A program made the position numbers and the translations under genes. Of a stretch of 64,000 nucleotides of DNA, positions 17,422 to 25,077 are shown piece by piece (the first letter of the stretch is position 1; the number at the start of each line of letters is the position of its first letter). The stretch comes from Bosea vaviloviae (GTDB lineage Bacteria > Pseudomonadota > Alphaproteobacteria > Rhizobiales > Beijerinckiaceae). Under the pieces are notes generated by a model. The model was given only the letters and a program-made list of their open reading frames with translations. It was not told where the DNA came from and made no database searches. Location of the stretch: assembly GCF_001741865.1 (NCBI RefSeq), contig NZ_CP017147.1, forward strand, positions 4,021,001-4,085,000, in the 5' to 3' direction.

Positions 17422-18435
17422 ATGTCTCAGAAATCTGTCTTGGTCACTGGTGCAGGCGGCTTTATCGGCTTCCATCTGGTCAATTATTTGAAAGATCGTG
17501 GTTACAAGGTCCGGGCCGTCGACATCAAGGACCCGGAGTACCAGGTCAGCTCGGCGGACGAATTCCGGATCCTGGATCTCCGCGAGATCGAGGACTGCCG
17601 CGAGGCCGTTCACGGCGTGTCCGAGGTCTACAACCTCGCCGCGGATATGGGCGGCATCGGCTATATCTCCGGCGCGCACGCCTCGATTACCTACAACAAC
17701 ACGATGATCAGCGCTCAGATGCTCAAGGCCGCGCACGACGCCAAGGTCGAGCGCTTCCTGTTTTCGTCCTCGGCCTGCGTCTACCCGCAGCATCTCCAGG
17801 ATGTGCCCTCGGTGGTGCCGCTGAAGGAAGAAGATGCGTTCCCGGCCGATCCGGAACCCGGATACGGGCTGGAGAAACTCTATACCGAGAAGCTGTGCCA
17901 GTACTTCACGGAAGACTACGGCTTCCAGACCCGGCTGGTCCGCTTCCACAATGTCTACGGACCGCTCGGCACCTATGACGGCGGCAAGGAAAAGGCACCC
18001 GCCGCCATCTGCCGCAAGATCGCGCAGGCGAACTCCGGCGATACGATCGAGGTCTGGGGAGACGGCAAGCAGACGCGCTCCTTCATGTACATCGACGATT
18101 GCGTCGAAGGGATCTATCGCATCATGCGGTCGGATTATTCCGGGCCGCTGAATCTCGGCACGGATGAGCTGGTCGACGTCAGCGGGCTCGTCGACATCAT
18201 CGCCGAGATCGCCGGGAAGACGATCCTCAAGCGCTTCAACACCAATCGCCCGCAGGGCGTCCGCGGCCGCAACAGCGACAACACCCGTCTGCTCGATGTG
18301 CTGGGATGGGAGCCGCTCATCCATCTCAGGCAGGGGCTGATTCCGACCTATGCCTGGATCGAGGGGCAGGTGAAGGCGGGCGGAGCCGATCGTCAGGCTT
18401 TGATCGAGCCGATTCCGAGGGTTGCAGCCCAGTAG
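17422..18435 (+). CDS. NAD-dependent epimerase, GDP-mannose 3,5-epimerase-like
   Basis: The 337-residue extended SDR has the GAGGFIG nucleotide loop and a middle region very like plant and bacterial GDP-mannose 3,5-epimerases. The matching features are ADMGGIGYI, YNNTMIS, SSSACVYP, the YGLEK catalytic pair, RFHNVYGPLGT, GGKEKAPAA and WGDGKQTRSF. The expected reaction turns GDP-mannose into GDP-L-galactose or GDP-L-gulose. With manC genes on both sides, it would supply an L-sugar donor for the exopolysaccharide. The assignment is strong at the family level; the product epimer is inferred. Confidence 0.88.
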   Translation: MSQKSVLVTGAGGFIGFHLVNYLKDRGYKVRAVDIKDPEYQVSSADEFRILDLREIEDCREAVHGVSEVYNLAADMGGIGYISGAHASITYNNTMISAQMLKAAHDAKVERFLFSSSACVYPQHLQDVPSVVPLKEEDAFPADPEPGYGLEKLYTEKLCQYFTEDYGFQTRLVRFHNVYGPLGTYDGGKEKAPAAICRKIAQANSGDTIEVWGDGKQTRSFMYIDDCVEGIYRIMRSDYSGPLNLGTDELVDVSGLVDIIAEIAGKTILKRFNTNRPQGVRGRNSDNTRLLDVLGWEPLIHLRQGLIPTYAWIEGQVKAGGADRQALIEPIPRVAAQ

Positions 18436-18474
18436 CGCGGCAGGTTCCGCCATCACGTGGCAGGGGAGTTCGCC

Positions 18475-19950
18475 ATGCCGGACGTTGTCACCACCGTCGT
18501 CCCTTCCGCGATCGCCATCGCAAAGCCGGGCTATCAGCTTGGTGCCAATGTGGCTCCTGCAATGCGGCGGCAACTGGTTGCCGCTGCGCTGCTGGCGGGA
18601 GATCTCGTCGCGCTGACGATCGTCGCCGGCATCCTGCAGCTCGGCGCGGCCATAGTGGCGGCCGATACCAGAATCGCCATGGCGAGCCTGATGTTGGTCT
18701 GGATTCCGGCGCTGTGCGCGGCACAGGCCTGCTTTGGGCTGTACGGATCGGAGCGCGCCGAACCCGTCGACAGGCTGCGCCGGCGCACGCTCGGCAATGT
18801 CACGGCGGCAGCGGTGGTGATGATCTGGCTGATGATCGCAGCGCCGCCCTCCCATTTCTGGGGCTTCGTCGTCATCGGGGCGGCCTTGACCGTTATGCTC
18901 GGCTTCTATGTCGAGGCGCTCGTCAGGGGCGTATTGCTACGTCACTCGCTGTGGACCGCCCCCACCATCCTCTACGGAACGATGTCGGCCTGCGCGGCTC
19001 TCGCACGCAATCTGGTTTTGCGGCCGGAGCTGGGGCTGAGACCGGTCGCCATACTGACCGATGATGACGGCTATGTTCTGTCCGATGTCGGACAGATGGC
19101 GGATATTCCGATCATCACCTCCGGGCAGGCCAATGTCATCTCTTCGCGGATCGAGGTCGCTCTTTGCGCATCGGGCGATCTGCGTGGGGAAAAGGCTGAC
19201 TGGCTTGCGCGCCTGCCCCTGCGCCAGATCTTCGTCGTTCACGATGCCTCGGCGCTTCAGGTCCTGAATCCACAATTGCGGGCGATGGGAGGGCTGCTCG
19301 GGCTCGAGCTGCGCAGCGCCATTCACATGCCACGCAACCTCCGCCTCAAGCGCCTTGCGGATCTCCTGGTGGCGATACCACTCGCTGTTCTGGCGCTGCC
19401 CGTGATCGTCCTGTTCGCGCTTGCCGTGAAGGCGGTCGATGGTGGTTCCGCCTTCTATGCGCAGCCACGGATCGGCCGGAACGGCCGCATCTTCAATGTC
19501 TACAAGCTTCGCAGCATGTATGCGGACGCCGAAGCGCGGCTGGCCGCGCATCTTGGCGCCGACAGCACGGCGCGGCAGGAATGGGAGCGGTTCTTCAAGC
19601 TGTCGAACGACCCTCGGATCCTGCCCGGGATCGGGCAGTTCATCCGCCGGTCCAGCGTCGATGAGCTGCCGCAGCTCTGGAACGTCCTGCGCGGCGAGAT
19701 GAGCATCGTCGGACCGCGGCCGTTCCCGGCCTATCACAGCCAATGCTTCGACACCGCGTTCCAGGTCTTGCGGACGAGCGTACCACCTGGCCTGACGGGC
19801 TTGTGGCAGGTGACCGACCGCAGCGATGGCGACCTCGCGGTCCAGAAGCAGCAGGATAGCTTCTACATCCATAACTGGTCGTTCTGGCTGGACTTCTACG
19901 TCCTGCTCCAAACCGTTCCGGCAGTGCTGCTGGCGCGAGGTGCGAAGTAA
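18475..19950 (+). CDS. Undecaprenyl-phosphate sugar-1-phosphate transferase (WbaP/ExoY type)
   Basis: This initiating enzyme transfers a hexose-1-phosphate to undecaprenyl phosphate on the inner membrane, starting repeat-unit synthesis. The N-terminal half has four or so hydrophobic helices (about residues 35-155) and a CoA-binding-like fold. The C-terminal catalytic domain (about 285-491) starts with a membrane hairpin and carries YKLRSM, DELPQLWNVLRGEMS and VGPRP. I chose the ATG at 18475 because GGGGAG lies 6 bases upstream; a GTG at 18457 is also in frame. The product has 491 residues, matching full-length WbaP rather than the short ExoY form. It follows the epimerase gene closely. Confidence 0.92.
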   Translation: MPDVVTTVVPSAIAIAKPGYQLGANVAPAMRRQLVAAALLAGDLVALTIVAGILQLGAAIVAADTRIAMASLMLVWIPALCAAQACFGLYGSERAEPVDRLRRRTLGNVTAAAVVMIWLMIAAPPSHFWGFVVIGAALTVMLGFYVEALVRGVLLRHSLWTAPTILYGTMSACAALARNLVLRPELGLRPVAILTDDDGYVLSDVGQMADIPIITSGQANVISSRIEVALCASGDLRGEKADWLARLPLRQIFVVHDASALQVLNPQLRAMGGLLGLELRSAIHMPRNLRLKRLADLLVAIPLAVLALPVIVLFALAVKAVDGGSAFYAQPRIGRNGRIFNVYKLRSMYADAEARLAAHLGADSTARQEWERFFKLSNDPRILPGIGQFIRRSSVDELPQLWNVLRGEMSIVGPRPFPAYHSQCFDTAFQVLRTSVPPGLTGLWQVTDRSDGDLAVQKQQDSFYIHNWSFWLDFYVLLQTVPAVLLARGAK

Positions 19951-20045
19951 CGCACCGCAAGCGGTTTCGCGTTTGCGGAACGCCGGGGGCGCAGCCGATC
20001 GCGCCCCTCACTCAGATCAATCGAGATCAGCCGGGGCAAGCCATC

Positions 20046-22235
20046 ATGGATTTCTTCAGCGAGATGCGAGGCCCTCGCCAGACGGCGACGTTGTCCAGCC
20101 ACTATGATGCCGTGAGCTTCGATTTTCTTGCGATGCTTTGGCAGCGGCGCGGGCTGATCCTGTCGATGGCCTGCGGCAGCATGCTGCTTGCCGCTTTGGC
20201 CACGATGATTATGCCACCGCGCTACGTGGCCGATCTGGTGCTGCAGTTCGACTTCGCGCGTGAGGACGCCCCGAATGGCGGCGGCAAATCGAGCAGCGTC
20301 GCGCTCGAAGCCTCGACGCTCGTCGAAAGCGAGGCGCGGATCATCCGCTCGCTTGCGACGGCGCGCGCCGTCGCTTCGCGCATGGGGCTCGATAGTGAGC
20401 CCGAGAAGCCGGCCTCCTCCCTGTCAGGTCTGATGGCGGGCGCAGCCGAGATGATCTTTTCCTCGGCGGCTCGCAATCGAATCCGGGAGTTTCTGGGGCT
20501 TGGTGGCGCAGGCCCCATGACCGTGCCGGCGAGGCGCGACATCGTCGCGCAGAAACTGCTGTCGTCGCTGACGGTCAGCAACGATGCAAAGGCCTATCTG
20601 ATCACCCTCAAATATCAGGATACCGATCCCGATCGCGCCGCGCGCATCGTCAATGCCTTCGGGATTGAGTATCTCAGGCGGAAAATGGAGGCCTCTGCGA
20701 GCGCCTCGCAGCGCTCCAGCCAGTGGTATGGCCTGCAGGCGCTGGAGGCGCGCGCCAACCTCGTCAGGATCGACAAGGAGATCGAGGACTTCCGTGTCCG
20801 GACCGGCTTCGTCGAGCTTGGCCAGGACGGGGCCGACATGCAGCAGCAGCAGCTTCGCGACATGCTGGCCCAGCTCAATGCCGCCTCGGTCACGCGGCTG
20901 GCGGAGGAGACGCGCCTGCATCGTGCGCAGGTATCGCTTGCTGCAGGTAATGTGCCGCAGGCGACGGATCTCGGCGGATCTCCAGTCGTTCAGGCGCTTC
21001 TGGATGAGGAAGGAAAGGCGCGCAGGGCTCTGGACGAGATGGTCAGCTCGACGGGAGATCGCCACCCCGCGGTCGCTCGGCTCAAGCTGACGCTCGCATC
21101 GGTGCAGGAGCGCCTGAAAAAGCAGCTGGCGCAGTCGGTCGCCAATATCGAAACCGATGTGCAGGCAGCCCATGCCGCCGAGGCTGCGCTGTCACAGCGC
21201 GTCGCGGCACTCCAGACGAAATCCATTGAGTCCAGAGGGCTGGAAGGTCAGCTGAAAACCCTGCAAGCCGAGGCGACGGCCGCGCGCGATCGGCTGAAGC
21301 AGCTCTCGGACGCACAGCAGCAGTCCAGCGCCGTGAGCGAACTGCGGCCTGTCGTGGCGCAAATCCTGGCTCCCGCCGAAGTTCCCTCGTTGCCGGCTTC
21401 CCCCAGCCAGGCGCTCGTGCTTGGCCTCGCTTTGATGGGCGGGCTCGCCGCCGGAGCATCGCTCTCCTATGCGCTGGAGAAGCGGGACCGCGGTTTCCGC
21501 AGCGAGAACGAGTTCGCTGCAGAGACCCGCGTCAACTGCGTCGGCCTTCTGCCCAATCTCGAGCACTATCCGAGCGGGCTGGAAAGTCTCGTCTTCGCCG
21601 AAGCGGTGCGATCGACGGTGGCCGGGATGTTCCCTCCCACCAACCCGCCGAAGGTCGTGCTGATCACGTCTTCGGCGCCCGGCGAGGGCAAGTCCTTCGT
21701 CGCCTCGGCCATGGCCCGCGTGCTCGCGAAGATGGGGCAGCGGGTTCTGGTGGTGGATGGCTCGCCCCGGCGCCTGCTGCTCGGCGAAAACTTCCCGCAT
21801 GAAGCGCTGCTCGACCAGTGCCTGCCTCAGGCCGGCGACATCAGTGCCGCGGGTTCGACACCTGTCGCGACGGTCCGGCGAGCATCCGGCCTGCGGGACG
21901 GCCAGAACGTCTACTCGAATCCGGCGTTCGAGGCGATGCTGCGCGAGGCGCGGGCGAGATACGACATCATCCTGTTCGAGGTCGCGCCCGTACTGCTTTC
22001 GGCCGACAGCGCATTGCTGCGCGAGCACGCCGACACGGTGCTGCATGTCGTCAAATGGAATGATACGCGCAAGACGACTGTCGCGACGACGCTCGACCAT
22101 CTCGCCCGGTTGGGGCTGGATGTCGGGGGCATCGTGCTCAACTGCGTCGATCTCGAGGAGCAGGGACGTTACAACGCCTCCGACCGTGGCCAGATCTACC
22201 GGGATTACAAATCCTTCTATCAGGCTTCGGCATGA
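20046..22235 (+). CDS. ExoP/Wzc-like polysaccharide co-polymerase with degenerate BY-kinase domain
   Basis: The 729-residue protein controls chain length and export in Wzy-type pathways. It has an N-terminal Wzz region with membrane helices near residues 35-58 and 460-480 and a long periplasmic coiled coil between. The cytoplasmic kinase-like domain follows (Walker A SSAPGEGKS near 542-550). Walker A' reads VVDGSPRR, lacking the second acidic residue of the usual DxD, and the Walker B position reads ILFEVAP instead of IIDxPP. The last 18 residues hold a tyrosine cluster (YNASDRGQIYRDYKSFY), the normal autophosphorylation target. It overlaps the next gene by 4 bases. Membership is secure; kinase activity is open. 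Confidence 0.9.
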   Translation: MDFFSEMRGPRQTATLSSHYDAVSFDFLAMLWQRRGLILSMACGSMLLAALATMIMPPRYVADLVLQFDFAREDAPNGGGKSSSVALEASTLVESEARIIRSLATARAVASRMGLDSEPEKPASSLSGLMAGAAEMIFSSAARNRIREFLGLGGAGPMTVPARRDIVAQKLLSSLTVSNDAKAYLITLKYQDTDPDRAARIVNAFGIEYLRRKMEASASASQRSSQWYGLQALEARANLVRIDKEIEDFRVRTGFVELGQDGADMQQQQLRDMLAQLNAASVTRLAEETRLHRAQVSLAAGNVPQATDLGGSPVVQALLDEEGKARRALDEMVSSTGDRHPAVARLKLTLASVQERLKKQLAQSVANIETDVQAAHAAEAALSQRVAALQTKSIESRGLEGQLKTLQAEATAARDRLKQLSDAQQQSSAVSELRPVVAQILAPAEVPSLPASPSQALVLGLALMGGLAAGASLSYALEKRDRGFRSENEFAAETRVNCVGLLPNLEHYPSGLESLVFAEAVRSTVAGMFPPTNPPKVVLITSSAPGEGKSFVASAMARVLAKMGQRVLVVDGSPRRLLLGENFPHEALLDQCLPQAGDISAAGSTPVATVRRASGLRDGQNVYSNPAFEAMLREARARYDIILFEVAPVLLSADSALLREHADTVLHVVKWNDTRKTTVATTLDHLARLGLDVGGIVLNCVDLEEQGRYNASDRGQIYRDYKSFYQASA

Positions 22236-22498
22236 GCCGGCGCTCGGGCCAACCAGGTCTGCGCTTGCGGGCAGGCACGGACTTCAGCTGTCGGGGTTGC
22301 GGTTCGCCTGCCGTTTCGCTGCCGCGCGACCTCTCGGCCCAGGGGCTCGTGGTCTGCGATCGCTGCGGGCGTCCCGTTGCGACTCTCGCCGCCTTCCGGG
22401 GCTATGTCGATCGCCTGGCGGCGGGCCCCGAATTCTGCGACCACCATCTGACGGGTTGTCATTCTGACGCTGCGGAACCTTCTTCATCCACAGCGTGA
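22232..22498 (+). CDS. Small zinc-ribbon-like protein coupled to the ExoP-like gene
   Basis: I do not recognise a named family. The 88-residue product has two CxxC knuckles, CRGCG and CDRCG, separated by about 18 residues, which fits a zinc ribbon. Its ATG overlaps the TGA of the co-polymerase gene (ATGA), so translation is probably coupled. A further CxxH-type cluster (CDHHLTGCH) lies near the C-terminus. It could be a small regulator or accessory of polysaccharide synthesis. The overlap, codon use and Cys spacing argue that it is real. Confidence 0.6.
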   Translation: MSRRSGQPGLRLRAGTDFSCRGCGSPAVSLPRDLSAQGLVVCDRCGRPVATLAAFRGYVDRLAAGPEFCDHHLTGCHSDAAEPSSSTA

Positions 22499-22543
22499 TG
22501 GGCAATTCCGGAGGCTACAGTGCGTTGATATAGTGTGCCAATT

Positions 22544-22561
22544 TTGTACAATTAGTACTAA
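22544..22561. promoter_or_regulatory. Adjacent palindromes upstream of the beta-helix gene
   Basis: In an AT-rich pocket, unusual for this window, TTGTACAA (22544-22551) is directly followed by TTAGTACTAA (22552-22561). Both are perfect palindromes sharing a GTAC core. They lie about 115 bases before the beta-helix start and next to a plausible AT-rich -10 zone (TATGATATAA, about 22576). They may be operator half-sites for a regulator. This is seen in sequence only. Confidence 0.4.
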
Positions 22562-22677
22562 CGAACTAATCCCCTATGATATAAATCCGACTTGCTGGGT
22601 AGAATAGCCTTGCTGCCCTGGGGTATCTAGAGGCGCGACCACACCTCAAGTGTTCTCGCCTTGAAAGGAGCCCCTTT

Positions 22678-24894
22678 ATGGCTAATTTTTACGTTTCCTC
22701 AACAGGAAATGACAGCAACACCGGACTTGATTCATCATCGGCTTTCGCGACCTTGGAACGTGCCCAGGAGGCCATGCGGCAGAGCGGCGGTGCCGATACG
22801 GCCTACCTCGCTGGAGGTACCTATCATCTTGACAGCCCCCTCCACCTGACATCCGCCGATTCCGGTTCGTCCTTCGTGGGCATGGCCGGGCAGAATGCCG
22901 TGGTCAGCGGCGGCACGCCGGTGACCGGCTGGACCCAGGGTGCGAACGGCATCTGGTCGGCCCATGTCGACGATGCCCAGGTCTTGCAGCTGACCGTCAA
23001 CGGTGTGCAGCAGGTCGAAAGTCGCTTTCCCAACGTGGATCCGTCCGATCCGATCCGGGGCGGCTGGCTCTGGGGGCAGGACCTGCCCAGTGGCGCCGAT
23101 CCCTCCAAGTCGCTCGCCTTCAACCCGTCGGACTTCCCCGCTGGTCATGCGCCGCAGGTCGGAGAGACGGTGACGGTGTTCTCTGAGAACGGCTACGCCA
23201 ACGATCACCTGACCATCGCGTCGGTCAACGGCAACGTGATGACCTTCACCTCCGCGGCCAATTACGATCTCGGTGCCGCGAGCCGCTTCTTCGTCTCCGA
23301 GCCGGTGCCCGATAGCGTGGGTGAGTGGTCCTTCGACAGCCAGACGGGCACCGTCCTGTTCAAGGCGCCCGCGGGCTTCACCGGCGAAGGCGCGGTGGCA
23401 TCCTCGGATCACAGCTTGTTCGTCGTCGATGGCGCCAACGATGTCAGCATCAAGGGCCTGACCTTCACCGATACGGCTGCGGTTGCAGGCGACCCCGCTA
23501 CTGCGGCGATCGAGGTGCATGACGCGACCGGGCTGACGGTGGAATCGAACCATTTCGTCAATGTCGGCGTCGGTGTGGTGCTGCATGGCGACAGCAGCGG
23601 AAACCTGATCTCGAGCAATACTTTCGAGCATATCTGGTCTAGCGCAATCGCGTTGAGCCCTGGGACCAGCGGCAACCAGATTTCGAATAACGTGATCGAC
23701 CATTCGAACGAGGCCTTCGTTCAATTTGGCTCGATCGACATGCAGGAATCGGCGCACAACCAGATCGATCACAACACGATCACCAATGTGCCGCGCTTCG
23801 CGATTTCGGAAATCAATTACGACCCGAACCAAGTTTCGGGCGGAAATGTCATCGAATACAACAACATTAGCCATTCCGGTCAGCAGACGCCCGATGTCGG
23901 CGCCATCTACCTGTTCTCGCACGAGGATCCCGGCGCGCTGGGGGATACGATCCGATACAATCACATCGTCGATACCGGCGGCCTCAATACGCATGACGGC
24001 GGGTTCGTCGCCGGCAACGACATGAGCTCCGGCATCTATCTCGATAACCTCGCCAGCAACGCGCAGATATACGGCAATTTCGTTCAGGGAACGGCCTTCA
24101 GCGGCATTCTCATCCATGGCGGATCGGGCAACGAAATCCACGACAACACGCTGCTGGACAACGGCAAATATGGCATTTCGACCATCGGTGTGGACGGCTA
24201 CACGATCACCGGTAACGAGACCTACGAGAACTTTATCCAGGTCTCGAAGGATGGCAGCAACACGATCGATACCGATCAGACCAATCCAAGCTTGATCCAC
24301 AACAACGTCTACTACAATCCCGATGGCGCGGCGTTGACGGTGGCCGATGTCTCGCTGTCGAGCTTTCAGCAGCGCGGTGGCGATGTCGGCAGCGTCGTGA
24401 CGACCCAAGCCGGCTTCACCGATGCCGCAACTGGCGACTACAGCTTCACGACTGGATCGGTCGCGCAGTCGCATGGCATCGAGACGGCTGCCTTCGGGTC
24501 TTCCGGCGCCACGATTGCGGATTCGGAGCCGGTCACCAGCACGCCTGTGACGGTCGAGCCGACGACGCCGGTAACGGCCGAACCGACGACGCCGGTTACG
24601 GAAACGCCGCCGGTCACGGCGGAGCCCGCGCTGCCAGAGCCGCCGGCTTCGCAAACGCCGGTCTCCAGCCCGATTGACGATCCGGACGTCATTTCGATCC
24701 CTGTGGTCGTACCGCCCGCGGAGGTCACCGCACCGGTTGCACCGTCGGCCCCGACAGCGCCGTCCGGTTCGAGTGGTCATCACGCCTCATGGGCCGACCA
24801 TGGCGGTGGCCGCAACTGCTTCCAGGATATCCAGGCGCGCCACGACGACGACAACGACCGCCACCACCAGTCCTCGCACTGGCACTGGCACTAG
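22678..24894 (+). CDS. Right-handed parallel beta-helix protein, probable type I secretion substrate
   Basis: The 738-residue product opens with the pectate-lyase-like FYVSSTGNDSNTG motif and continues as a right-handed beta-helix to about residue 570. Repeating rungs such as GNQISNNVIDHSN and HNQIDHNTITN are visible. This fold is common in polysaccharide lyases and C5-epimerases. There is no signal peptide. A Pro/Thr/Val-rich linker (about 620-690), with repeated 'TTPVT' units, leads to a tail rich in His and Asp (RHDDDNDRHH, then HWHWH). The next two genes encode a type I ABC exporter and HlyD adaptor, the likely export route. AAGGAG sits 9 bases before the ATG. Enzymatic activity on the local polysaccharide is inferred, not shown. 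Confidence 0.8.
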   Translation: MANFYVSSTGNDSNTGLDSSSAFATLERAQEAMRQSGGADTAYLAGGTYHLDSPLHLTSADSGSSFVGMAGQNAVVSGGTPVTGWTQGANGIWSAHVDDAQVLQLTVNGVQQVESRFPNVDPSDPIRGGWLWGQDLPSGADPSKSLAFNPSDFPAGHAPQVGETVTVFSENGYANDHLTIASVNGNVMTFTSAANYDLGAASRFFVSEPVPDSVGEWSFDSQTGTVLFKAPAGFTGEGAVASSDHSLFVVDGANDVSIKGLTFTDTAAVAGDPATAAIEVHDATGLTVESNHFVNVGVGVVLHGDSSGNLISSNTFEHIWSSAIALSPGTSGNQISNNVIDHSNEAFVQFGSIDMQESAHNQIDHNTITNVPRFAISEINYDPNQVSGGNVIEYNNISHSGQQTPDVGAIYLFSHEDPGALGDTIRYNHIVDTGGLNTHDGGFVAGNDMSSGIYLDNLASNAQIYGNFVQGTAFSGILIHGGSGNEIHDNTLLDNGKYGISTIGVDGYTITGNETYENFIQVSKDGSNTIDTDQTNPSLIHNNVYYNPDGAALTVADVSLSSFQQRGGDVGSVVTTQAGFTDAATGDYSFTTGSVAQSHGIETAAFGSSGATIADSEPVTSTPVTVEPTTPVTAEPTTPVTETPPVTAEPALPEPPASQTPVSSPIDDPDVISIPVVVPPAEVTAPVAPSAPTAPSGSSGHHASWADHGGGRNCFQDIQARHDDDNDRHHQSSHWHWH

Positions 24895-24918
24895 TAGGTC
24901 GCGGGCCTAACCCATGGC

Positions 24919-24952
24919 GACGACCCGGTTCCAGCATTGGAGCCGGGTCGTC
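24919..24952 (+). terminator. Hairpin terminator after the beta-helix gene
   Basis: A perfect 10-base stem, GACGACCCGG (24919-24928) with CCGGGTCGTC (24943-24952), encloses an inner TCCA/TGGA pair. ATTTATCC follows rather than a long T-run. It would separate the beta-helix mRNA from the downstream exporter genes, or act as partial attenuation. Confidence 0.6.
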
Positions 24953-25077
24953 ATTTATCCTCGAAGATCCCGCATCCACGATGATCTCGGCCGGCGATCA
25001 TTCATCGCCTGTCGGGCGGGTATCCGCCTTGCTCCGTTCAGCCGAGCTTCGCGATCACTCTCAGGAACCCAACGACT

